64,000 bases of DNA. Source: Cepaea nemoralis. Lineage: Eukaryota > Mollusca > Gastropoda > Stylommatophora > Helicidae. The notes beneath the pieces were generated by a model, which searched no databases, had not been told where the DNA came from, and worked only from the letters and a program-made list of their open reading frames with translations. Below are positions 45,785 through 56,069 of this stretch, piece by piece. The position numbers and the translations under genes are program-made. The stretch's first letter is position 1. Each line of letters starts with the position of its first letter. The stretch is from assembly GCA_014155875.1 (NCBI GenBank), contig JACEFZ010025808.1:1550270-1614269 (forward strand), written 5' to 3'.

Positions 45785-46621
45785 ACGATATCCGCTCTAT
45801 GGTTAAGGGGTTACGGACGCAATTTAACTTCCCGTAAAACCCGAACCAAACACAGTTGCGTGTGATTTGACAGTAGACCGTATTGCGTTGGTTTCCATAT
45901 GTGTCAGAATCTCTAATGTATGTATCTCTCACATATGTTAGGTCCAACGAGCCAGGTTTAAGAATCTCTAATGTCTCCAACCGAGATGCAGTAACATCGT
46001 TACGCCCGCCAGGCGAATCTTCTCCAACCGGGATTCAGTAACATCGTTACGCCCGCCAGGCGAGTACCAGTTACCTGCCCGCAGGTTGCTGGCTGACGTG
46101 ATAGTCAGCGGTCAGGCAAGGACAAAGCAAGACGCACGCAGTCCTCGTGAAGCCAATCCACAGGGCAAGCGCTGTGCTGGGAAACCGGCAGACGGCTTGG
46201 GAACTCGGACATGACAGGACGTGTGGGTTGAGAAAGGCTTCGTGTAGTTCTGTGCCCGAAAGTCGAGTGCTTGTATATCTTGTGAGATAGACTGTGAAGC
46301 TGTGGGTTTTGTCTGTAAGTGTACTGATGTATTGCATATGTATAGTAATGATCATCACATGCCAAACTAGATCGTATTGCATGTGAATTGTAAATAAATC
46401 CATTGAACTTAGTGTCATTGTGTGTCAAGTCCAATCATTTTGTACTTGTACTTGTCTCACATATGTTAGGTCCAACGAGCCAGGTTTAAGATCCTGACAA
46501 TATGGGTGCCGGTCGCTCATAAAGCAATGGCGAACTACTGAACGTAAACTTGCCAAGAATTCACAAACAGCCAAAAATACTGGGGTTGACTGAGACGTCC
46601 GTAAAGGATATGCAATTAACT
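45785..46621 (+). mobile_element. SINE-1 split by a solo LTR
   Basis: Left half (45785-45901): A box 'tggttaagggg', a weak B-box region, the 'gatttgacagtagaccgtat' block. Right half (46505-46621): 'gtgccggtcgctcataaagc', the core, 'cttgccaagaattcacaaac', and the end 'gtccgtaaaggatatgcaat'. Removing the LTR and one copy of atatg gives a continuous SINE-1, so the order of events is certain. Confidence 0.9.
45902..46499. mobile_element. solo LTR, 598 bp
   Basis: Begins TGTCAGAATCT and ends AGATCCTGACA, near-perfect inverted ends with TG/CA termini. It is flanked by the 5-bp duplication atatg (45897-45901 and 46500-46504). An 'aataaa' (about 46395) lies near the right end, suggesting plus-strand orientation. 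It has no internal coding region, so it probably remains after recombination between two LTRs. It does not match the LTRs at 31046/39652. A ~35-bp segment starting 'tctcacatatgttaggtcca' occurs near both of its ends (about 45928 and 46456). Confidence 0.85.
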
Positions 46622-46639
46622 TTAATTACCACGGTAATT

Positions 46640-49372
46640 GTAAACTATCATGTCGTTTTGTTTGCACAAAATTAGTTTTGTAAATGAATGGCAATTGCCA
46701 CACATTTTAGGAAAATTTTTATTGTGAAATAGAAATAATGCAGGTGACATATTAATATAATTTTGCACAGAAAATGAATTAACAATAGCCAACACAATTT
46801 TTAAACAACAACCAAGAAGACTCTTCACGTGGAAGTCCCTGGACAGTTACTACTAAAAACCAGATAGATTTTATTTTAATACAAAGAAGATGGAGATCAA
46901 GCATAACATTGGCACAAATCCTACGAAGTGCAGACTGCGATACAGATCTGAAAGTAAAATTTAAAAATCCTACCTGAGGACCAAGGCCACTTTGTTTTGA
47001 TCTCACAAAAATACCAGATGCAGGGGTTCTTGATGTCTATAAAGCAGGAATTGACACCTGATGAATTGGCAGTACAAGCTAGAGATATCTTGATAAATGC
47101 AGCCAGAGATTTAATTCCAAAGAAGAAAAAGCAACATAAGCCACGGATTACATCAGACACGTTAGAATTAATAAAACTACGAAGGGAACTGAAACAGAAA
47201 GGAGGTGAATCCGATAACAGCAGGATGAAGTATAAATATTTAAGTCGAGAAATAAGAAAGAACACAAGAAAGGACAAACACCAAAATATACAAGTTTGCT
47301 GTACCAGAATATGGCAATATCATAAGACTGGGAGAGATTACAGTTCAAAGAAATGAAGTTATTGACAAGAAATATTCAACCTCAATTAAATGTTATCTGT
47401 GATTAGTTGGGAATTTATTTTTCTTTGTTCGCATATCCTTTACAGGACATCGCTGTCAACATTAGCATCTTTCAGCTGATTGTTGATTTCTTGGCAAGAT
47501 TACGCTCAGTAGTTTGCCATTGCTTTCTGAGCGACCGGCTCACATACCCCGTAAGTTACCGACGCGGGGAGAACCGGCACCGATTCTAGCGCACGTCACG
47601 TTACTCACGAGAGCATACGGGATTACGGAGAAAGTCGCTAACCCTTAGACCAGGGAAATCGGCAGTTGAGAAGTACCTTAACAGAATCTAACCAAATTCT
47701 AGAAAGATGGCAAGAATACTGCAGTGGAATGTATGATATGAATGACAATGAGGATATAAATGAGATACACGAACCAATGACAGCAGAGACAGAACCTGAA
47801 CCCTCATTAGATGAAATTGCATAAGCAATAAAGAACCTGAAGAATGGTAATACACCTGGATGTGATGAGATGATGGACGAAGGGAATAGCAGAGTCCATG
47901 GGAATATCGATACACGAAGTCCATAAACGGGCACTCTCCAGCTGTTTATACTTCACATCGACACCGCAATGTACAAGAGGAACATGATGAGATTAGATGA
48001 GAGTGATGAGATACCTGCTGAACTAATTAAAGCGGGAGGAGAAGAAAGCATACAAATCTATCAAGCATTATGTAAAATGATAGTGAAATATGGTATATGG
48101 CCAAAAGATTGGAAGAGAATTAGCTTCATTCCAATACCAATAAAGGGCAACCTGAAATTATGCATCAACTATAGAACTGTTGCCTTGATCAGTCATGCAA
48201 ATAAAATTATACTAAAAATCATAATGGGAATACTTCGTAAGAAAATGGAAGAAGAAATTAACGTGGTTAAAGCTGGATTTAGCAAGGAAGAGGAACAACA
48301 GATCACATATTCAACATGCGTTTAATAACAGAGAAGTGCAGAGAATTTAATGTAAACCTAATCCCGTGTTTTGTCGATTATTCAAAGGCATTTGACCGTG
48401 CACAACATAAGAAACTTTGGGAAATCATGAGGAAAATGGGCTTTCCAGCTCATGTAATACGACTCATAAAAATGCTCTACCTAGACCAATCTAATTTTTG
48501 TAGTTCTATCTGTCCCACTAAATAATGTATTAAGTTGTTTTAGTCTCTGAAGAGCAATAGATATTCGTCTTTTAATTTCTCAATGAAGGAAAATAAAAGA
48601 CGAATATCTATTGCTCTTCAAAGACTAAAACTACTGAATAAATTGTGAAGTGGGACAGATAGAACTACAGATATTATATCTTAACATAGCAAAAACAAAG
48701 ATAATGCATACAGATAAAACTACTATGGAGAAACAAATATATGTTGATGTGGAAAAGTTGGAGGTGGTGGAAAATTTCGAATTTATTGGGTCATTGATTA
48801 CCAAGAATGGTTACACAATGAAAGAAATTAAACGACGAATATTTATTGTTCTTCAAAGACTAAAACAACTGAATAAATTGTAGAGTGGGACAGACAGAAC
48901 TACAAAAATTAGATGTTTAAGAGCATATATCTCTCCCATTGCAACATACGGCTGTTAGACTTGGACACTTACTAAACAAGCCTAAAGGCGCATAAATGCC
49001 TTTGAATATAAATGTTATAGACGAGTTCTAAGAATATCTTGGGTATAGAAAAAAAAAAAAAATGCATCCATACTACAAGAGCTGAATATTGAAGAAGATT
49101 GGCTATTAAAGACGATAAAACAAATAAAATTGAAATATTTTGGTCACTTGAAACGTCGCGAAAGTTTGGAGAGAACAATAATGGAGGGGTATATGCTTGG
49201 GAAGAGAGGGAGAGGAAGGCCAAAGAGAAGATGGGTGTAGAATGTGGTGGATGATCTCCAGATGGGTGTTTCGGACGTGGGACATCTTGCTTATGATCGA
49301 GAGGTTTTACGGAAGGTTGTTATGGGAGCGAGGTTCTGCGAAGGACATGCTACTGAATTAATGAATGAAATA
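46640..49372 (+). pseudogene. RTE-type LINE, family 2, with a core deletion
   Basis: Plus-strand pieces in order: a linker (SIKQELTPDELAVQARDILI, then RITSDTLELIKLRRELKQKG), an inserted minus-strand SINE-1 (47431-47658), more linker (NQILERWQEYCSGMYDMND, DEIPAELIKAGGEESIQIYQ), early polymerase (WKRISFIPIPIKGNLKLCIN, IPCFVDYSKAFDRAQHKKLW), then a hairpin-like scar at about 48498-48668. Past the scar is the region after the catalytic site (YLNIAKTKIMHTDKTTME, VVENFEFIGSLITKNG, LKYFGHLKRRESLERT, GKRGRGRPKRRWV). The catalytic [FY]xDD segment is missing. Many stops. Its 3' end ('gaattaatgaatgaaataaa') lies about 30 bp from the SLC28 stop codon on the opposite strand. Confidence 0.85.
47431..47658 (-). 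mobile_element. SINE-1 copy inside the RTE-2 element
   Basis: On the minus strand: a tRNA-like head, then 'cggtcgctcagaaagcaatg', 'gcaaactactgagcgtaatc', and the end 'gcgatgtcctgtaaaggata'. It interrupts the RTE-2 linker, which resumes immediately after it. Confidence 0.85.
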
Positions 49373-49403
49373 AAACAGTAGAAGGACAATTTTATACAAT
49401 TTC

Positions 49404-49631
49404 TTAAAGCGTGAACTCCTTCAGCAATAAACTTATGTGGTCAGGCATACCTGCTACAGCTCCAGTGGCAAAACTTGCCAGATTGCCAGCGAAAAAGGCG
49501 ACCAAAACAGTGTCAATCACATCCTGTTTTCTGGCAGGACACAGGGCAGTCATTGATCCGATACAAATACCGATGGCTGGGATGGCTGAGAAGCCACACA
49601 TGGCGTAAGTGGTGATCACTTCTGATCGCTC
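49404..49631 (-). CDS. SLC28-type nucleoside transporter, C-terminal exon
   Basis: Concentrative nucleoside transporters move nucleosides into cells against a gradient using Na+ or H+. This exon starts phase 0 after an acceptor ('ttcaaacaacag|gagcga') and encodes ERSEVITTYAMCGFSAIPAI then GICIGSMTALCPARKQDVID then TVLVAFFAGNLASFATGAVA. It closely follows the family's C-terminal core (the 'RSEI-ATYALCGFAN-GSLGI--GGLTS--P-RK-D' region of human SLC28). Two ends are possible: read-through to a TAA at 49404-49406 (75 codons), or a donor at 49450 ('gtagcag|gtatgc'), exactly where the conserved core ends in AG, with a further exon downstream. The RTE-2 element lies only ~30 bp past the TAA. Membership of the family is the firmest host-gene call in the window. 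Confidence 0.85.
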   Translation of the reverse strand, partial: ERSEVITTYAMCGFSAIPAIGICIGSMTALCPARKQDVIDTVLVAFFAGNLASFATGAVAGMPDHISLLLKEFTL

Positions 49632-50338
49632 CTGTTGTTTGAAGAATTGCACAGTTTATGTATCTTTAGGAAACTATATATATATATATATGATTTTTTA
49701 GGGGGTAATTTTAAGTTCAGTAGTTTGCCACTGCTTCCTGAGCGACCGATGCTCACGAATTTGTGGGGGAAAAAAAGCAAAGTGATCAGCTTAAATTCGC
49801 CTGCGGCTAATTTCTAGCCCAGTATCCTGTTGTTGTGACATTGCCTTCACTACCCCAGGGCCACTAAGGCCAATGTTAACGTCTGCTTTTTCTTCTTATA
49901 GTCCAATCCAGATGACCTTTTTCTAATACTCTTTGTACGTTAGTATTCATTTCTCTAAGGTTGTTCGTACCATCAGTCCATCTTTTACTTGGTCTTCATC
50001 TTGTTGTGTATGCATTATATTTCGGCTCTTTGTGGCAGATGCCTGACCTGTAATTAATTTATGTAAACTTAGTTCTGTCGGTCTCCGTGGCCAAAGTCTT
50101 GCGAACGCGATTCGTGAGCCGCTTACCAGGCTTTCGAAACGCAGCTGTGACCGATCTGGCAGCAGACAGTGTTGCGTTGTGTTATAACGTGTTGGTATGG
50201 GAGCCGGTCGTTCAGAAAGCAATGCAAACTACTGAACGTAAACTTGCCAATACATCACCAACAGCAGTGCAGGTGATGGCAACGATGTTCTGTAAATAGG
50301 ATATGCAAAAAAGCATGTGTCTAACACAAGCCACTTAC
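49632..50338 (-). other. 707-bp intron of the SLC28-type gene
   Basis: Lies between the donor at 50338 ('catctcg|gtaagt') and the acceptor at 49632. It contains a (TA)n run near 49675, a short SINE-1 core fragment at about 49712-49750, and a SINE-1 copy at 50078-50310 oriented against the gene. Confidence 0.75.
50078..50310 (+). mobile_element. tRNA-derived SINE-1 copy
   Basis: Head 'gtctccgtggccaaagtctt', B-box region 'ggctttcgaaacgcagctg', then 'atctggcagcagacagtgtt', core 'agaaagcaatgcaaactact', and the end 'gttctgtaaataggatatgc' followed by A. It lies in an SLC28 intron, on the strand opposite to the gene. Confidence 0.85.
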
Positions 50339-50452
50339 CGAGATGACCCCATGGAGAAGGGTCACGTTGAGTGAGTCCAGGACAATGTGAGGTCCATCCC
50401 AGTGCCAGGTGCTGTTGGGGCTCTGTACGTATGCTTCGAAGATCTTCCTATT
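50339..50452 (-). CDS. SLC28-type transporter, internal exon
   Basis: 114 bp (38 codons), phase 0 at both ends, with acceptor 'tatatttccag|aatagg' and donor 'catctcg|gtaagt'. It encodes NRKIFEAYVQSPNSTWHWDG then PHIVLDSLNVTLLHGVIS. It falls between the conserved exons at 58717-58860 and 49404-49631, where mammalian SLC28 proteins have a short variable segment ('LRKEGG...VQQYISI'). Here that segment is about 20 residues longer and has two N-glycosylation sequons (NST, NVT). The family call comes from position, phase and the resemblance of its end to the '-YIS-RSE-' junction; the sequence itself is weakly conserved. Confidence 0.7.
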
Positions 50453-50636
50453 CTGGAAATATACAGTCCCAGATTTACATCTCTCACAATAAAGCCAAGG
50501 AAAGCATGTCATAAAGTCCATGTAATGAAGTTAATGATAGAGGACATTGTTTCTATGTCCTGCAATTGAATATCAGAAGACATTCCTTCGATGTCTTACA
50601 CTTACAGATCAGAGGACATTGAGTCCATGCTATCAT

Positions 50637-50647
50637 CATCATCATCG

Positions 50648-50714
<67 letters not shown>

Positions 50715-50715
50715 A
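50637..50715. repeat. (ATC)n microsatellite
   Basis: About 26 ATC units followed by four CAAT units; on the minus strand these form the 3' tail of the adjacent RTE-1 copy. Confidence 0.9.
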
Positions 50716-51985
50716 AGTCAATCAATCAATCAATCATGTGCCATGCCGGAAAGCGTGGGCGGTCATGACTCGCCATTTCACTCGATCACCAGTGTCGTGG
50801 ATCAGCTCAGTGTTCCTGTCAATGCCATGTGGCCAAGCCATCCAGGTATTTTCCTCTCGGTCTGCCTCTTGGTCTGTTCCCTTCGACCTTGCCAGTTGTC
50901 ACCAAGTTCTCCAATCCATTTCTTCTCATAACATGTCCAAAAAATGTTGACTGTCTACGTTTAATTTCTCTAATCAGTTTACGATGTTCATGTGTCTCAT
51001 GTAATACTTGGTCATTGGTTTTTCTGTCTGTCCATGGTATTCTTTGCATTTTCCTCAGAAACCACATTTCTGCAGCCATCAGATGTTTTTATGCTTGACT
51101 GCCCATTGTCCAAGTTTCACATCCATACAAAAGAACAGACTCTATGCATCCCCTCAACACTCTTTTTCTCGTTTCAATTGACATCTTTTTATTGGTCAGA
51201 ATGTTTTTCATCTTGCTAAAGGCTACTTTCGCCATGGCGATTCTTGTTCTAATCTCTTCAAGGCATCTCCCATCAGAAGTTATGACTGTTCCAAGATAAT
51301 TGTACCGATTCACTTGTTGAAGAATATTTCCATTTACTTGTATATTACATTGTGGCACTTCTTCCTTCCTAGTGACGACCATAACCTGAGTCTTTTTACA
51401 ATTTAATTCTAACCCCAGTTGCTCACTGTGTACAACAACCGCATCTACTAATTGTTGCAGGTCCTGCGCATTGTCTGCAATTAATACTGTATCATTTGCA
51501 TATCTAATGTTATTGATGTTTCGTCCTCCAATGCTGATTCCATTTATATCCTCTACATTTCTAAAAATATTTTCACTGTATAGGGAAAAAAGATCTGGAG
51601 ACATCACACATCCCTGCCTAACACCTCTTTTAATTGGCTGATACTGTCCCACTTCATTATCAATCCTTATTGCAGCTTGTTGTTTCCAATATATGTTGTT
51701 TATAAGTCTAATGTCTTTCCCATCAATATGTAGATCTGCAAGCATATCCACCATGTTGACATGTCTAACTCTATCAAAAGCCTTTGTATAGTCAATAAAG
51801 CAAAGATGTATATCCTTGTTTACTTCTATAGCACGTTCAATAACTGTTCGCAGCATATACACAGCATTTACTGTACCCTTTCCTTCTACAAACCCACATT
51901 GTTCTTCCCCTATTTCAGGTTGTATCTTCTTCCTCACTCTTTGCATGATAATTCTTAGCAAAATCTTTGTGATGTGACTCATTAT
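50716..51985 (-). pseudogene. RTE-type LINE, family 1, polymerase half
   Basis: The minus-strand frame 51089-51982 (297 residues) reads MSHITKILLRIIMQRVRKKI, EEQCGFVEGKGTVNAVYMLR, LCFIDYTKAFDRVRHVNMVD, IKRGVRQGCVMSPDLFSLYS, NNIRYANDTVLIADNAQDL, LGLELNCKKTQVMVVTRKEE, RYNYLGTVITSDGRCLEEIR, ending LLYGCETWTMGSQA. A second frame (50819-51079) carries the C terminus to FGHVMRRNGLENLVTTGKV. The catalytic motif is YAND where sister copies have YADD, so the polymerase could not work even where the frame is open. It is 5'-truncated, and the tail is CAAT/ATC units. Confidence 0.9.
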
Positions 51986-52009
51986 ACTACATCATACATA
52001 TACATCATC

Positions 52010-53235
52010 ATCACCACCATCATCATCATCAAGTGCCCTGCCAGCTGGCCTAGGCGTTCACGGCTCCCCACAGATCTCGGTCTTTGGTGTTCTGGATCAA
52101 CTCTACTGCTGATATTCCTCCATGCCACCGTCTCAATCCATCCAGCATCATTTCTCTTGGTCTCTACCTCTCTTCCCCTCGATCTTTCCGGTTGTCACAA
52201 TGTTCTCCAATGCCCCTCTTCTCATCATATGACTGGAGAAAGCCGTGTATCTCTTCCTCATTGTTGTATATAATGTTCTAGTTTAATTAGCTTCTTTAAG
52301 GCAATCGTTGTAAGTTATTCTGTCAGTCCAAGGAATTCGCATCATTCGTCCCAGGAACCACATCTCTTTGCTTCTATGTTCTTTCTAATTTGTTCATTTA
52401 AATACAAAGATTCACTGCCATACAGCAAAACTGGTTTTATATAGCATTTCAGTACTCTCTTTCTTACATTCAGTAATAGTGACTTAATGCATAAGATACT
52501 CTTCAGTTTCTTAAATGCGGCTTTCATACGCGCGATTATATTTCTGAGCTTTGCTTTTGCTTTTGATTTGGCAGAGATCACTTTCAGTGCAGGCAGATAT
52601 CTCCATAAGAACTCACCCCACTGAACAGTAGGGAGAATCTCTGCATGTTGCATGAAACCCGCAGTACAGTAAATAATCTAAGTGTGTAAATACCTTAATT
52701 ACACTTGCTCTAAATCAGTGGTTCTCAACCTGTGGGGAATCCCCCCCCCCCCACCCAAGGGGGGAATTATAGGGTTTCTATGAGGGGGGGGGGGAATTAA
52801 GATTATTTATAGATTGCGTTAACACAAGAACCGATTACTTGATATTGTTTTTCCCTTCATACTTTACGGTTCTGTACGTATCACCCTTCTGAAATTCATT
52901 ATATAACGTAAGTAGATCCGCAAATCACGTTTTATGTAGATGTCTAGACTTGTTTTAGTATGTGCTATTAAATTTAGCTTCAATTATTACGTATACTATG
53001 AAGGGGCAGGGAGATTTTTTAAGGAGAAAATACGAAAAAGGGGGGGGGGGTGACGTTCTAAAAATATGGTAAAGGGGGGGGGGATGTCCTAAAAATATGG
53101 TGAAGGGGGGCACGGTCCAAAAAATGTTGAGAACCACTGCTCTAAATCTTCTTTTGAGGACAGTTTTCGAAACTGTATCTCGACAGCGGCTTTTTGGCTT
53201 GATGTTCTTGGTATCTGCCATGACCCTGATGATGT
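52010..53235 (-). pseudogene. RTE-like LINE, family 3, split by a hAT MITE
   Basis: The minus-strand frame near 52342-52653 has LKVISAKSKAKAKLRNIIAR, LLLNVRKRVLKCYIKPVLLY, YGSESLYLNEQIRKNIEAKR, the segment after the catalytic core. The 3' part (52010-52340) has no intact frame and an ATC-type tail that adjoins the RTE-1 copy. On the other side (53148-53235) KNIKPKSRCRDTVSKTVLKR belongs to the same element, interrupted by the MITE at 52716-53139. Confidence 0.6.
52716..53139. mobile_element. non-autonomous hAT element (MITE), 424 bp
   Basis: Starts 'cagtggttctcaacctgtgg' and ends 'aatgttgagaaccactg', so the termini are inverted repeats of the CAGTGGTTCTCAAC type common in hAT elements. It is flanked by the 8-bp duplication ctctaaat (52708-52715 and 53140-53147), the hAT size. 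The interior has runs of C and G up to about ten bases and no transposase. Movement would need an enzyme from a related element. Confidence 0.95.
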
Positions 53236-53545
53236 CATGGCATAGTTAAGCCATAACCCAGGTTAGAGATGAGAGGTTATGGCCGTGTTCAGCAAGTGAA
53301 CACCAGAACGTGAAAAGCGAGTGCTTGTCACACAACGTGAACCACGTTGGGACTCACTTCCCAACAGGAAGTGGGGTCCGGACACGGCAGTCTGCGTTCA
53401 GCCATTGTCCAGTACGGACATGGTGAAATGTATACGGGGTATTGGCCAACACTGGGCCATCCTTTTATTGTGTGCGAATTGTTGTAGCGTTAATGCAAGT
53501 GTTGAACAAGTGCAGTGTATCGTGTTGAATTTTTTTTTTTTTTTT

Positions 53546-53739
53546 GCATATCCTTTACAGGACATCGCTGTCAACACCAGCATCTTTCAGCTGTATGCTG
53601 ATTTCTTGGCAAGATTACGCTCAGATACCCCGTATGTTACCGATGCGATTCGAACCACTGCTGATTCTCACCGTCATCACGTTACCGATGAGAGTATACG
53701 AGATTACGGAGAAAAGTCATAACCTCTAAGCCACGAAGG
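53546..53739 (-). mobile_element. SINE-1 copy
   Basis: The minus strand reads a tRNA-like head ('cgtggcttagaggttatgac'), a body with a short internal loss, then 'gcgtaatcttgccaagaaat' and the end 'gcgatgtcctgtaaaggata', followed by an A run (T run at 53530-53545 on the plus strand). Confidence 0.8.
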
Positions 53740-53749
53740 TTTAAGAACT

Positions 53750-54500
53750 ATGGCTGGTAATTCATAAGAGCGGCAGAAAGGCTCTCCAGCGCATCATGGC
53801 TTCAGCGATATAAGACCTAGATACGCTGCCTCCAAAAACCCGAACCGCTTCCTAACAGTATCCAGCTGCCGATGGATGTTCAAAACGTGTACACGGGCTG
53901 TCAAGATTTGATCCCTGTTCGAGAAGGCTAGTCAGCCGATTCACAGCCAAAGGATCAGCATCCAAAGAGTCTTCCCTCTTGAATGGAACAGGTGTGCCCG
54001 GTCTTGAAAGCAACATTACGGGCTCACGGAGTATGCTTAGTAAGGTGGAGAAAGGAATTTTTCGTGTGGAATGGCTCACGTCGCTTCAGAGGTCACAGAT
54101 TGTGAGAATTGTATTGATATTTTGCTCAGGCCGTGCGGGAGTGTGAGGGTAATGAGCAGGCTGATAGGCTGGCAGGGAATGCTACCTCTTGGTGGTAGAT
54201 TACTTATGGACAAGGAAGAGGTGATCGATCTCATATGGGACTAGGTAGTGAAGGCGGGGGACAAGAAAGAAAACTCGTATGAGGAAAGAATGAGATTGCG
54301 AGGGATTGGTAGGGGTTCTAGAGGTGTCTCACAACTGAGAGGGCAGACCAAGAGAACGTTCAATCAGGTAGAGGTTGGAACGATTAGTAGTATGACTCTC
54401 CGCTGACTGTTGACGGGGGGGGGGGGGGGGGGGGGACGGAGCGTGTATGGGAATGTCCTGAGTGCAGTGATGTCAGTACTTAGCTCAACTCTACTCAACT
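53750..54500 (+). pseudogene. I-like LINE RNase H fragment
   Basis: Segments such as 'tggaatggctcacgtcgctt', 'cagaggtcacagattgtgag' and 'aatgagcaggctgataggct' match the RNase H part of the I-like LINE at 25890-26010 at lower identity. It ends in a CTCAA-type tail ('gctcaactctactcaactt'). A 20-base G run (54415-54435) sits near the end. Many stops. The sequence 54500-54900 is otherwise unrecognised, with an A-rich run near 54787. Confidence 0.65.
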
Positions 54501-54904
54501 TAAAAGCAACCAAATGTGGCAGTTGCCGTTGAAATGGCTACCCCTAGGAAACACTGGGACATAGAGGAACGACGTTCACCCCTCCTCTGATATTTGCGGT
54601 TTGGGCGGTAAGAATGTTTGATAAAATAACAAAAGGACACTTCACAGCCTCTCCTCCAGTGCCGGATCGAACATCCATGGAGTGATCAGTGTGTAAAGAG
54701 ACAGAGGGAGACCGAGAGACATCCTCTAGGTATAAATTAACATTTTTTGAAGGAGCAGTGTGCCGGGTAGCAATTTCTCAGCAGTTAAAAAAAAAAAGAA
54801 AAAAAAAAGAGCTAAGAGGATACGTCACCCAGGGTAATTTTTAAATTTCAAAACCTACCCTCGAAGTTTGATGAGTCAAGAACCGACATTACAGCACTCG
54901 GGGC

Positions 54905-55980
54905 CTACCCATACGCCCTCCATCCTTATCTGCAAAAACCACCCGAGTCGTTGATCAGCTCCATGTTCCTACTTCGACCATGCCACGTAACCAAGCCATC
55001 CAGGTATTTACTTCTCGGTCTTCCCCTTGGTCTCTTCGCTTCGATCTTGCCAGTCGTCATCAAGTTCTCCAAGTCATTTCTTCTCATAACATGCCCAAAA
55101 AATTGTGACTGTCTACATCTAATGTCAATAATCAGTTTACGATCTTCATTTATTTCTTGAAGGACTTGTTCATTGGTTTTTCTGTCTGTCCATGGTATTC
55201 TTTGCATTTTCCTCAGAAACCACACTTCCACAGCCATCAGCTGTTTTTTAGATTGACTGTTTATTGTCCACGCTTCACACCCATTCGAAAGTACAGGCTC
55301 TATGTAGCACTTCAACACTCTTTTTCTCGTTTCAGTTGATATCTTTTTATTGGTCAGTGGGTTTTTCATCTTGCAAAAGGCTACTTTCGTAATAGCAATT
55401 ATTGTTCTAATCTCTTCAAGGCATCTCCCATCAGATTTCATGACTGTGCCGAGGTAACTGTATCGATTCACTAAGAATATGCCCATTTACTCGTATATCA
55501 CATTGTGGTATTTCTTCTTCCCAGTGACGACCATAATCTGTCTTCTTATATTCAGTTCTAACCCTATATGTTCAATGTGTGCAACAACCGCATCTACTAA
55601 ATTTTGCAGATCCTGTTCATTGTTTGCAATCAAGACTGCATCATCTGCATATCTAATGTTATTGATGTATCGTCTCCCAATGTTGATTCCTTCCATATCT
55701 TCTATATTTCTGAAAATATTTTCACTGTACAGAGAAAAAAGATCTGGAGACATTACATATCTCTGTCTCCATCCATCCATCATGTGCCATGCCGGTAAGC
55801 GTGGGCGGTCATGTTCTGCCATCTCACTCGATCACCAGAGTCCCTGTCTCACACCTCTTTTAATAGGCTGATATTGACCTAAATCATTACCAATTCTTAA
55901 GGCAACTTGTTGTTTCCAATATATGTTTTTTTTTACAAGTCTAATGTCTTTTCCATCAATTTGTAGGTATACCAGTACCG
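54905..55980 (-). pseudogene. RTE-type LINE, family 1, 3' part
   Basis: The minus-strand frames give NNIRYADDAVLIANNEQDL (catalytic YADD kept), RYSYLGTVMKSDGRCLEEIR, ETRKRVLKCYIEPVLSNGCE, FLRKMQRIPWTDRKTNEQVL, FFGHVMRRNDLENLMTTGKI, RPRGRPRSKYLDGLVTWHGR. It is 5'-truncated near 55980 and broken by frame changes. A 73-bp piece of another RTE-1 3' end is inserted at 55769-55841. Confidence 0.85.
55769..55841 (-). mobile_element. 73-bp RTE-1 3' tail inserted in an RTE-1 copy
   Basis: Contains 'catgtgccatgccggtaagc' and 'gtgggcggtcatgttctgcc', the extreme 3' end of RTE-1, with a GGAT tail ('ccatccatccat' on the plus strand). It is flanked by near-identical 8-bp repeats, ctctgtct (55761-55768) and ccctgtct (55842-55849), and interrupts the polymerase region, where the uninterrupted copies read straight through. 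Confidence 0.85.
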
Positions 55981-56069
55981 GTACCAGTTGCAGTCTAATT
56001 ACATGTTCTTCTGATTTGTCCTGGCAGTTTTGAGCGTCACTAAGATTCCCAAACCCACAAAATAAAAGA

